In this document: positions 34,684-43,226 of the stretch, piece after piece | Layout of the letters: every line of letters starts with the position of its first letter | Numbering within the stretch: position 1 is the first letter of the stretch | Notes under the pieces: model-generated | What the model was told of the DNA's origin: nothing | Database searches by the model: none | The model's input: only the letters and a program-made list of their open reading frames with translations | Assembly: GCA_934309145.1 (NCBI GenBank) | Contig: CAKRCW010000008.1 | Coordinates: 48,656-112,655 of the forward strand | DNA from: an uncultured Lachnospiraceae bacterium | GTDB lineage: Bacteria > Bacillota > Clostridia > Lachnospirales > Lachnospiraceae | Reading direction: 5' to 3' | Length of the DNA stretch: 64,000 bases | Program-made: the position numbers and the translations under genes

Positions 34684-35673
34684 TTATTTTTTTAGATATA
34701 TAATACTGTCCACATAATTACCATCCGCATCAAGCGAACTGTCATCCCAAGGAACCGAGCATGCCTCATCCGAATAAGCCTTGTATTGATACAAATCAAG
34801 CAATACCGGATATCTCTTAGGCACTATATAAATATTTCCAAATCCATCTCCGTTCGGATATACAACCTGTATAGTTCTCGTCTCAGCAATTCCGTTAAGT
34901 AAATCTATAAGCTCATCAGGAGTATTATAGACAGAATCTCTTGTCACTCTCTCATAAGAAATTTTGTCTCCACTTTCATCATAGCAATATATTTCATCGA
35001 CAAGATAACCATCTGTCATATAGTATTTATATGTAAATGCAGCACCAGAATCATCTGTATATGAGGTTTCCACTACAAGCTTGCCATCGCTTCTATATAC
35101 TGACTTTATCTCCTCACTGTCATATGCATCAATCACTGTGTGATTATGGTTATAATCTATAAGTCTGGCACATACACTATCTTCAGGACAAAGCTTAGTA
35201 TATATACTTCCACCAGAAAGCACATACCAGCATTGATTATAATTATCAAGTACCTCTATGTCACCATTCACATCATCATAAGCCTGCATATATTGTCCAT
35301 CTTCCCCAAATCCAAGGAAACGACTTTCAGAATATAATTCTGTACCTGCAGAATAATATGTGGTACTTGCAGTCAACCCTTTTCCCCCTGACAATAAAAT
35401 ATCTCCGGAATTAGCAGCAGTTATATCTGCCATAGTAATCTTCTGCTCCTCGGGACTCGCTTCCTCCGTAACCACATCAGAAGTATTATCCAAGGTCTCC
35501 GATGTAGTCACAGGTGTATTTGAATTAGTATCTGTATTCTCAGTCGTATCACCCGTATGCTTCTCAGTTGTAATCATAACAAGCTCATCTTTCTTGCCAC
35601 AACCGGTCAAAAGCACAGACATTATTATGAAAGAAAGTATATACATATATTTTTTTATCATATGTACACGCAT
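34684..35673 (-). CDS. Secreted lipoprotein of unknown function
   Basis: 329 aa. Lipoprotein signal peptide ending LLTGCGKK (Cys about residue 25), then a Thr/Ser/Glu-rich linker (about 30-75) and a globular domain with many Tyr and Asp (YYSAGTELYSESRFLGFG, KYYMTDGYLVDEIYCYDESG). No domain recognised. It follows the flippase gene by 11 bases, so it is probably co-transcribed and may act on the same surface polymer. Confidence 0.85.
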   Translation of the reverse strand: MRVHMIKKYMYILSFIIMSVLLTGCGKKDELVMITTEKHTGDTTENTDTNSNTPVTTSETLDNTSDVVTEEASPEEQKITMADITAANSGDILLSGGKGLTASTTYYSAGTELYSESRFLGFGEDGQYMQAYDDVNGDIEVLDNYNQCWYVLSGGSIYTKLCPEDSVCARLIDYNHNHTVIDAYDSEEIKSVYRSDGKLVVETSYTDDSGAAFTYKYYMTDGYLVDEIYCYDESGDKISYERVTRDSVYNTPDELIDLLNGIAETRTIQVVYPNGDGFGNIYIVPKRYPVLLDLYQYKAYSDEACSVPWDDSSLDADGNYVDSIIYLKK

Positions 35674-35684
35674 ATTCTCTTCCC

Positions 35685-37208
35685 CTATCTCCTTACCAAT
35701 CTCTTAACTATATCCATTGTCTGAGCAAATTCAGGAGTCTTAAAATAAGCCAGTGCAAATAAAGCATTGGCAACAACACCACATACAACAGCCTTAAGCA
35801 GTAACCTTCCTATGCCCCCATCTGGTATATAGCTGCATATGATTGCACAAACAACACACACAAACACGATAACTATCGTATAAAATAAAAGCTTCCATAC
35901 ATATTCCTTCATACTGCGCTTAAACAATACTGTAAACAGGTTGTGCAGTATCCAAGGTATTCCTACAAAAAGTATTGATATTATAGTAGATATTATAACA
36001 CCATTTAAACCCATAACCAATATAAGAATGATGTTCATAACAACATTTACTATGGCTGTTACAAGTGGACGAAATCTGTCCTCATGCCATATTCCAGCAG
36101 CATCCTTATAGGTAATAAGCAGCTGCATAACTCTGTCTAAGAAGAAATATATAACAAAACAGATTACTGTGCTGTAGCCGAACAGATTATCCGCAGATTT
36201 AGTCCAAATAAGCATAAATGGCTGGAACAGGCAGAGCAAAAGTACACAGCAAAAGCCTGTAACCCAAAGCACTATAAATGTAAGCTTCTTCAAATCCTTA
36301 AAATTCTTTTCCGATGTCTCAGTAAGTATGCTGTTACCTATTCCTGCTGTACATGAATCAAAAAGCACCTTAACAACATTAAATGCAGCCGTAAGAATCT
36401 GTGTATAGTTGCCATATATACCAAGAACAGACAATCCAAGAAATGCCGATACAGTTATGGAGTCAACCGAAGAAACCATAACAACACCAAGTTTCATAGT
36501 AAACAAATCTTTTATTTTGCCATTTATTTCCTTTACTCTTGTGACAGGCAGCTCACCATCAGGATTATATTCCGGATACATCTTCTTAGCCCAGTATGCA
36601 GTAATTATATTAGTAAATACCTGTGTTATAATAGAAACAATGAGATACGCATAATAATCTCTGAATTTCATTACAACTACAAACTGTATAAGGTACTGTA
36701 CCGTGTTGGTTGCAAGCATAACCTTACTTGCAACATCTGCTCTCTGGTGTGCTGTCAGAAGGCTGTTTTTATACGCAAATAGCCAATATGACATTACCGT
36801 GCAAAACAAATTGAGAAGGTAAACCACATATACACTTATGCCATCTGGAACACCAGAATTAATGAGCCACGGAATAAATGGTGTAAGTATAGTACCTACA
36901 ACAGCAATGAGTAATCCTATTATTCTGTAGTATCTTCTGTATAGTTTCAGTAATGCACATATCTCCTGCTTATCTCCGTCAATTATAGGCTGATACATGC
37001 TATAAACCATCGCGGAGCCAACTCCGAGTTCCGCAAGATTAAGGACAAAAAGTACAGACCCAAACAAACTGTTAAGTCCCAGATACTCCCTTCCCATATA
37101 ATACATAATTGCCGTTCTCATTAGAAACGGCATTAAAATCTGATAACATCTAAGCAGCATGCCAAATAAAACATTTCTTCCGGCATTGCCTACTCTGCTT
37201 TCCTGCAT
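35685..37208 (-). CDS. Wzx-like polysaccharide flippase (MATE/MVF superfamily)
   Basis: 507 aa with about 12-14 membrane helices. The N-terminus GNAGRNVLFGMLLRCYQILM, then YYMGREYLGLNSLFGSVLFV, is typical of oligosaccharide/teichoic-acid flippases in Firmicutes. It would move lipid-linked oligosaccharide across the membrane. Paired with a lipoprotein gene; no polymerase or glycosyltransferase genes directly beside it. Confidence 0.87.
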   Translation of the reverse strand: MQESRVGNAGRNVLFGMLLRCYQILMPFLMRTAIMYYMGREYLGLNSLFGSVLFVLNLAELGVGSAMVYSMYQPIIDGDKQEICALLKLYRRYYRIIGLLIAVVGTILTPFIPWLINSGVPDGISVYVVYLLNLFCTVMSYWLFAYKNSLLTAHQRADVASKVMLATNTVQYLIQFVVVMKFRDYYAYLIVSIITQVFTNIITAYWAKKMYPEYNPDGELPVTRVKEINGKIKDLFTMKLGVVMVSSVDSITVSAFLGLSVLGIYGNYTQILTAAFNVVKVLFDSCTAGIGNSILTETSEKNFKDLKKLTFIVLWVTGFCCVLLLCLFQPFMLIWTKSADNLFGYSTVICFVIYFFLDRVMQLLITYKDAAGIWHEDRFRPLVTAIVNVVMNIILILVMGLNGVIISTIISILFVGIPWILHNLFTVLFKRSMKEYVWKLLFYTIVIVFVCVVCAIICSYIPDGGIGRLLLKAVVCGVVANALFALAYFKTPEFAQTMDIVKRLVRR

Positions 37209-37303
37209 ATTACTTTCCTCACACTTGCTTTTTTTCTTTATATCATGTAATATTTACACATATTAAATAATGCTTTTATTTTAATAATTGGAGATGATAT
37301 TTA

Positions 37304-38332
37304 ATGCAACACACTAATCCTACTTATATTACCATAAATAAAAACAAACTGAAATATAATATACAACATAGTTTTGATTTATGTAAAGAAAAATCTATAA
37401 ATCTTGCTGTGGTTTCAAAAAGCATTTGTGCAGATGAGGAGATTATTTCCGTCATAAATGACTCCCCAGCCACCACTATAGCAGATTCCCGTATAGAGAA
37501 TTTTATGCGAATGAAAACGAATAAGCAGAGATTATTAATCCGTCCTGCCACACCATCCGAGGCAGACATTGTAGTTACCTACAGTGATATAAGCTTTGTA
37601 ACAGAGGAATCGGATGTAATTGCTTTAAACAAAGCTGCCACACAGCTTAATACAACCCACGATGTTCTTTTAATGGTTGATATAGGTGACCTTAGGGATG
37701 GTGTTTTCTACAAAGATAAGGATAGTATATCTAAGCTTGCTTCTCTCATACATGATTGTTCTAATATAAAGCTTGCAGGCATAGCTACAAACTATAATTG
37801 TTTCCTAGGTTACCTGCCAACACGCGAAAATATGCTCGCTTTTGAGGAAATATATGGTATTGTTTTACCTTACTGTGATGTTGATACTCCTATAGTATCA
37901 GGTGGAAATTCAAGTGCAATTTCCCTGATAACGTCATCATCAGATGTACTTTGTGCAGCCGTAAATCAATTCCGCATGGGTGAGGCAATTATGCTTGGCC
38001 GTGATCCAGCAGATGATACTTTTATTCCCGGCTACAATTATGATGTATTCACTCTCCATGTACCTCTAATTGAGGTTCAGACAAAGCCCATGGCAGATGG
38101 TTCAGATATGAGAAGAGGAATATTGGCAATAGGCAAGCAGGATTTACAGATAGAACACATTATTCCGAGAGATGAACGACTAAAGCTTCTAGGCGGATGT
38201 TCAGATGAATGTGTAATAGATTTATCAAACGCTCCAGAATATAAGGTTGGCGATTCACTGGAATTTGACCTTGAGTATGGTGCTCTAATGACAGCGTTTA
38301 CAAACACTTATGTAACAAAGAAATATATCTAA
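37304..38332 (+). CDS. Alanine/ornithine racemase-family PLP enzyme
   Basis: 342 aa. Fold-type III N-terminus with the PLP lysine in LAVVSKSICADEEI (about residue 37), LLMVDIGDLRDGVF (about 125, characteristic of the ornithine racemase group), SGGNSSAISLI and NQFRMGEAIMLGRDP (about 225-245). The substrate could be ornithine, alanine or another amino acid. Single gene, divergent from the flippase, convergent with cstA across palindromic element B. Confidence 0.88.
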   Translation: MQHTNPTYITINKNKLKYNIQHSFDLCKEKSINLAVVSKSICADEEIISVINDSPATTIADSRIENFMRMKTNKQRLLIRPATPSEADIVVTYSDISFVTEESDVIALNKAATQLNTTHDVLLMVDIGDLRDGVFYKDKDSISKLASLIHDCSNIKLAGIATNYNCFLGYLPTRENMLAFEEIYGIVLPYCDVDTPIVSGGNSSAISLITSSSDVLCAAVNQFRMGEAIMLGRDPADDTFIPGYNYDVFTLHVPLIEVQTKPMADGSDMRRGILAIGKQDLQIEHIIPRDERLKLLGGCSDECVIDLSNAPEYKVGDSLEFDLEYGALMTAFTNTYVTKKYI

Positions 38333-38554
38333 AACTGAGGCATAAGGCAGTCAGGTATTTATTGTTTATAATTATAATTTAAAAAGGAAGAGGTATACTT
38401 CAAAACCACACTCTCGTTCGATTAATCACGCAACAGTACTAAGCTCGCGTACCGCTCGCTAAGTGCTGGCGTGATTAAACGGGTTTTGGTAGTATACCTC
38501 TTCCTTATTTAACTTTAACTATAAATATATCTGATTGCTTTATGCCTCAGTTTT
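38331..38554. repeat. Long palindromic element, copy B
   Basis: Lies between the converging racemase and cstA genes. Outer arms 38331-38344 and 38541-38554 are perfect inverted copies and overlap both gene ends; pairing continues to about 38358/38527 with G-U pairs. A second arm, AAGGAAGAGGTATACT (from about 38385), matches its inverse near 38490-38507. In the centre, 38434-38449 pairs with 38453-38468 around TAC with the same A-A mismatch and TC/TC loop as copy A. No strong U-run. It may still end transcription in both directions. Confidence 0.85.
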
Positions 38555-40234
38555 AGCCTCTGCCTTCTTTGTAAACAGCTTTCGTAAACAACTAAATGCT
38601 ACAAGTACTCCTAGTACCATAAGGAGTACAGCTACTACAAACTGCAAGCCATCTACTAAGAGTGTTGCCTGTCCATTTACCATATTCTTAACCAAGGCTA
38701 TTGTCTTTTGTATAAGTGCTGTAAATGTAACTGCAAGCATTGTAAACATTGGAATATACAATGTCCATCCTGTTCTTCCTGTTGTCTTTAAGAATACTGC
38801 AAGTGCTATAAGCACAAGTGCTGCAAGAAGCTGGTTTGCTGAACCAAACAATGGCCATACATTACTGTATCCGCCAAGTGTAAGAAGATATCCAAAGAAC
38901 AATGTAATTACAGTCGCAAAGTACTTATTTGTGAGTATCTTCTGCCACAAAGGCATCTTTGATGTATCTGTTGTGTCACCATAGAATAACTCCTGAAATG
39001 ACATACGGCCTATACGTGCTACCGAGTCAAGTGATGTAAGTGCAAGTGCAGATACACACATTGTCATAAATACAGTTGCAAGCTGTACAGGCAATCCAAG
39101 CTTCTCCAGAAATCCTGCGACACCACTTGAGAATATTGAAAATGGTGTACCATCAGGCTTTGTTCCATTTACGGCAACCGCACCTACAACTACAAGTGAG
39201 ATAATACCAAGCAATGACTCAACTACCATTGCACCGTAACCTACCATAGGGATATCCTTTTCATTGCTTATAGTCTTAGATGATGTTCCTGATGAAACCA
39301 GACTGTGGAAGCCTGATACCGCACCACAGGCTATTGTTACGAACAATGTAGGGAACAGATAATTTCCTCCAACATTAAATCCGTTATATGCATTTAACTG
39401 CATTGATGGATGTGCAACAACAACACCTACTACTGCACCGATTATCATTCCAAGAAGCATAAATGTTGTCATATAATCTCTAGGCTGCATAAGTAACCAC
39501 ATAGGCATAACAGATGCAAGGAAAAGATAAGCCATAACGATGTAAATCCATGCTGTCTTTGTAGCATACATAGGAAGCACCATACCAAGTGCAAACATTC
39601 CAACTAAAAGTGCAATAGCTATTATTGCTCTTACAATCTCGTTCATATTTTTAACATGCTTCTGAATAAGTCCAAACACTATAGCTGCACCAATGAAGAG
39701 CATTGATATAGAGGCTGCTGCCGCATTTGCGTAGCTTGTCTCCTCTGTCATACCGGAAACTCCTTTTCCAACGAAAGTTCCTGCAACCATATCTGTAAAC
39801 GCTGCGATAACAAGAAGTGTAAATAACCAGCAAAACAGCATAAATAACTTTCTGCCGGCCTTACCTATGTACTTCTCAATTATCATTCCCATTGATTTAC
39901 CCTCATTCTTAACTGAGGCATACAGTGAACCAAAATCCTGAACTGCCCCGAAGAACAAGCCTCCGACAATAAGCCAGAGCAATACAGGAACCCATCCAAA
40001 TACGGATGCAAGTATTGGTCCGGTTACAGGACCGGCACCTGCTATCGATGAAAACTGATGCGAAAACACTGTAAACTTGGATGAAGGAACATAGTCCTGT
40101 CCATCCTCATGTGTGTAAGCAGGCGTTTTCGCCTTGGGATCTAAGCCCCATTTCTTTGCAAGCCACCTTCCGTAGAGCAGATAGCCAGCACCTAATGCAA
40201 CGATACCAATTAATACAATAACTAAGCCATTCAT
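38540..40234 (-). CDS. cstA: CstA-family carbon starvation/pyruvate-peptide transporter
   Basis: 564 aa, shorter than the about 700-aa E. coli CstA, as usual in clostridia. About 15-16 membrane helices. Conserved CstA segments: YVPSSKFTVFSHQFSSIAGAG (partial), GPVTGPILASVFGW, SGFHSLVSSGTSSKTI and NQLLAALVLIALAVFL. The family imports pyruvate and possibly peptides. A T-box leader precedes it. The last codons (about 6) lie in the arm of palindromic element B. Confidence 0.92.
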   Translation of the reverse strand: MNGLVIVLIGIVALGAGYLLYGRWLAKKWGLDPKAKTPAYTHEDGQDYVPSSKFTVFSHQFSSIAGAGPVTGPILASVFGWVPVLLWLIVGGLFFGAVQDFGSLYASVKNEGKSMGMIIEKYIGKAGRKLFMLFCWLFTLLVIAAFTDMVAGTFVGKGVSGMTEETSYANAAAASISMLFIGAAIVFGLIQKHVKNMNEIVRAIIAIALLVGMFALGMVLPMYATKTAWIYIVMAYLFLASVMPMWLLMQPRDYMTTFMLLGMIIGAVVGVVVAHPSMQLNAYNGFNVGGNYLFPTLFVTIACGAVSGFHSLVSSGTSSKTISNEKDIPMVGYGAMVVESLLGIISLVVVGAVAVNGTKPDGTPFSIFSSGVAGFLEKLGLPVQLATVFMTMCVSALALTSLDSVARIGRMSFQELFYGDTTDTSKMPLWQKILTNKYFATVITLFFGYLLTLGGYSNVWPLFGSANQLLAALVLIALAVFLKTTGRTGWTLYIPMFTMLAVTFTALIQKTIALVKNMVNGQATLLVDGLQFVVAVLLMVLGVLVAFSCLRKLFTKKAEAKTEA

Positions 40235-40292
40235 TTCTCTTTCCCGCTATATAGCGGCTCCCTTCTTAATATTTGCAAAGAGTAAAGGCAAT

Positions 40293-40545
40293 AAAAAAAC
40301 CTCCGTCTTATCATAAAGACGAAGGTTAAAAACTTCCGCGTTACCACTTTATTTGCCACATATTGTGACCACTCAGTCTCATCTTTAGAGTATATCTCTA
40401 GAAATAAGCTTCTCTGTAACGGTAGAAAACCGGTGACACCTAATGTCCTATAAGGAATTCAGTGTACTGCTCGCAGAGGATAATCATTAAAATCATACAC
40501 TGTCTCGCACCAACCGACAGCTCTCTGTAGTAATTCCTTCTAATG
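40293..40545 (-). ncRNA. T-box riboswitch leader of cstA
   Basis: Minus-strand order: basal Stem I helix AAGGAATT/AATTCCTT, AGAGAG, then GGTTGGTGCGAGACAG, CTCTGCGAGC, a candidate specifier region GCAGTACACTGAA, later AAAGTGGTAACGCGGAAG (the T-box sequence) and a terminator stem (40299-40309 with 40316-40326) plus U7. The specifier could be read as TAC (Tyr), CAC (His) or ACT/ACA (Thr); I could not decide. Uncharged tRNA would permit cstA expression. Confidence 0.9.
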
Positions 40546-40584
40546 ATGTTGTTCTGTTCAAAGCATTTGCTCTTTGTTAACGTC

Positions 40585-40613
40585 ACAGTAACACTATAGA
40601 AATAATTTGTCAA
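40585..40613 (-). promoter_or_regulatory. Promoter of the cstA T-box transcript
   Basis: Minus-strand TTGACA (40608-40613), 17 bases, TACTGT (40585-40590) with TG at the extended -10 position. Confidence 0.55.
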
Positions 40614-40660
40614 TAGCATTTTTTATATTTTGTAAAATATTTTTTTATTTGTTTTGTATC

Positions 40661-41464
40661 TTAATAAATATACTTAATATATATTATAACTGAAAGGTAT
40701 ACAAAAATCAGGCAATATGCAGCCATGTCAGATTTCCTATACTTTAATGGATGCAGCTTTGTCCTTGCCTGGCCTGCCTGATAACACCTTGCCTCCATCG
40801 CAAGTGCAAGATCACCGGCACGCTTTAACGCTGATGAAAAAAGTGGCATAAGCAGCGTACTCATTTTTTTGATACGCTTTATTATCCCTCCCTCGTCAAA
40901 GTCTACACATCTTGCAGACTGTGCTTTCATTATTCTGTCAAGCTCCTCCGTAAGTATAGGAATAAACCTTAAGGTTATAGACATCATAAGAGCCACCTCA
41001 TGTATTGGCAAATGAAGCTTTGCCAAAGGCGAAAACGCTTTTTCAAGTCCATCGGTAAGCTCCGTAGGAGTAGTGGTATACGTCATCAGTGCTGAACCAA
41101 GTATAAGCTCAGTAAGCCTCACGCCCAAAAACAATGCTCTGTTTACACTCTCTGTGTATATTGATATGAAATGCCAATGCCATATAAGATGTTCACCTTT
41201 TACAAAGAATAAATTCATTGCACAGGTAAATATAAGTAGAAACATTATAGGCTTAAGTCCCTTTAACATATAGGAAAATGGAACTCTTGACAAAGCGATA
41301 AGAACTATAAGCACTATCGTTGCTATTCCATATATCAGCACATTTTTCTCTATAAACAGACTTATGACAAATACGAGAGTTCCAAGCAGTTTTACCCTCG
41401 GATCAAGTCTGTGAACAGGCGACTTAGCAGGATAATATTGTCCGATAGTTATATCTCTAATCAT
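40661..41464 (-). CDS. ecfT: ECF transporter transmembrane subunit EcfT
   Basis: 267 aa from ATG at 41464; an ATG two codons earlier lies too close to the AGGAGG site. Five to six membrane helices; starts IRDITIGQYYPAKSPVHRLD, the standard EcfT opening, and has the coupling helix motif AQSARCVDFDEGG (about residue 180). Last gene of the BirA-controlled operon; overlaps the ATPase gene by 8 bases. It links the ATPases to the substrate-binding subunit BioY. Confidence 0.92.
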   Translation of the reverse strand: MIRDITIGQYYPAKSPVHRLDPRVKLLGTLVFVISLFIEKNVLIYGIATIVLIVLIALSRVPFSYMLKGLKPIMFLLIFTCAMNLFFVKGEHLIWHWHFISIYTESVNRALFLGVRLTELILGSALMTYTTTPTELTDGLEKAFSPLAKLHLPIHEVALMMSITLRFIPILTEELDRIMKAQSARCVDFDEGGIIKRIKKMSTLLMPLFSSALKRAGDLALAMEARCYQAGQARTKLHPLKYRKSDMAAYCLIFVYLSVIIYIKYIY

Positions 41465-43226
41465 TTTCATTTCCTCCTAAGCCTGTCCACATTCTTATCT
41501 TATCTATAGCATCCTTCTCCTTAACAATATCCGGACATTCAGGGAATCCTCTAAGAGAAAGCTCATTCATAAGCCTGACTGCACACGGAACATCAAGTCC
41601 CATTTTACGAAGCTCTTCGCTACGAGAAAAAACTGTCGCGGGAATATCATCATAGATAAGCCCTCCATCATTGAGAACTATCATCCTGTCTGTGTACTCA
41701 GCTATATCCTCCATGCTGTGAGAAACAAGTATTATGCCTATATTGTCATCCACACAGGTTTTCCTCAGCCAGTCAAATATCTCACATTTTCCCTCTGCAT
41801 CAAGCCCTGCTGCCGGCTCATCCAATATGATGAAATCGGGCTTCATTGCAAGAACTCCAGCTATCGCAACTCTCCTCTTCTGACCACCCGATAATTGCAA
41901 AGGGGACTTATCCCACATTTCCTCTGGAATTCCAACCATGCCAAGTGAAGCCTTAGCACGTTTTTCACACTCCGCCTTGTCAAGATTAAGATTACCCGGT
42001 CCAAAAATCACATCCCCATACACCGTGTCCTTCACCATCTGGTGCTCAGGATATTGAAATACCATTCCTATTTTGCTTCTCACATATTTTTTAGATGTTT
42101 CTTTAGAATTTATATCCTTTCCCTCATACATGACACAGCCGTTTGTGGGTGAAAGCAATCCGTTAAAAAGCTGTATAAGAGTAGATTTGCCTGAACCCGT
42201 ATGTCCGGCAATACCAACAAATTCTCCCCTCTTAAATGCTGCGCTTATATCCTTTACTGCTGTTTTTTCGTAAGCGGTATTTGGATTATAAACATAGCTT
42301 ACATCATTTAGAACAAGCAATGGTTCAGCATTAACACTGATATCACGGAGGTCAGTGCGTTTGTCATCAGAATAAGGCTCTACTCCATCCCCCGAAAGCT
42401 CTGTAATTTTATCAGCGAGCTGCTCTATATTTTTTACAGTGGCTTTCCTTCCTCCTGAAATTTCTCTCCATACACGATATTCAAATGGCACTGTTATACC
42501 ATTCTTATCTATAAGCTCCTTATCCATGAATATCTTGTCAGGTTTATCGTCAGCACACACCCTTCCATTTTCAATTACAATCACTCTGTCTGCGTTAATT
42601 GCCTCTTCTATATTGTGTGTTATAAGCACAACCGTCATATTTTTTTCTTTGTTAAGTCTTATTACTGTTTCTATAACCTCTTTTCTACCCTCCGGATCTA
42701 ACATTGCGGTGGGCTCATCTAAAATTATATAGTCGGGCTCCATCGCAAGCACTCCGGCAATCGCAACCCGCTGCTTTTGTCCTCCGGAAAGTCTGCCTGT
42801 AGCCACATCACTCTGATTCCACATTCGTACAGCCTTAAGGGCATTATCGACCTTGTCCTTAATCTCATCCGGCTCTAAGCCAAGATTCTCCGGTCCGAAG
42901 GCTACATCCTCACAGACCACCGATGCAACCATCTGATTGTCAGGATTCTGAAATACCATTCCAGCCTTTCTCCGTATCTTATATTTATTGTCATCATCAT
43001 TTGAATCAAGTCCGTCCACAAGAACCCTTCCGTCTGATGGTCTTAGTATTGCATTTAACTGCTTTGCAAACGTGGATTTGCCAGAACCATTTCGCCCAAG
43101 TATTGCAACAAACTCGCCCTCGTTTATCTGAAGATTTATGCCATCTAATACGGTCTCAGAGCCAGCCTCATTGCCATCTATATCACGTCTTATGTATTTA
43201 AATATGAGTTGTTTTATCTGTATCAC
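41457..43226 (-). CDS. Fused ECF transporter ATPase (EcfA1-EcfA2 in one chain)
   Basis: 589 aa with two complete ABC domains. First (about 1-240): GRNGSGKST, SGGQKQRVAIAGVLAMEPD, IILDEPTAMLD. Second (about 300-560): GHTGSGKST, LSGGQKRRVAIAGVLAMKPD, IILDEPAAGLD. The two are usually separate EcfA and EcfA' genes in Firmicutes; here they form one chain joined by about 50 residues. GTG start overlaps the ligase stop (GTGA), with AAGGAG upstream. Powers vitamin uptake with EcfT and BioY. Confidence 0.93.
   Translation of the reverse strand: MIQIKQLIFKYIRRDIDGNEAGSETVLDGINLQINEGEFVAILGRNGSGKSTFAKQLNAILRPSDGRVLVDGLDSNDDDNKYKIRRKAGMVFQNPDNQMVASVVCEDVAFGPENLGLEPDEIKDKVDNALKAVRMWNQSDVATGRLSGGQKQRVAIAGVLAMEPDYIILDEPTAMLDPEGRKEVIETVIRLNKEKNMTVVLITHNIEEAINADRVIVIENGRVCADDKPDKIFMDKELIDKNGITVPFEYRVWREISGGRKATVKNIEQLADKITELSGDGVEPYSDDKRTDLRDISVNAEPLLVLNDVSYVYNPNTAYEKTAVKDISAAFKRGEFVGIAGHTGSGKSTLIQLFNGLLSPTNGCVMYEGKDINSKETSKKYVRSKIGMVFQYPEHQMVKDTVYGDVIFGPGNLNLDKAECEKRAKASLGMVGIPEEMWDKSPLQLSGGQKRRVAIAGVLAMKPDFIILDEPAAGLDAEGKCEIFDWLRKTCVDDNIGIILVSHSMEDIAEYTDRMIVLNDGGLIYDDIPATVFSRSEELRKMGLDVPCAVRLMNELSLRGFPECPDIVKEKDAIDKIRMWTGLGGNEND

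Noticed and set aside
38331..38554. Palindrome B as a simple rho-independent terminator
   Set aside because: The stem is long and lacks a U-run, and copy A shares a hairpin core without terminator layout. A terminator role stays possible.
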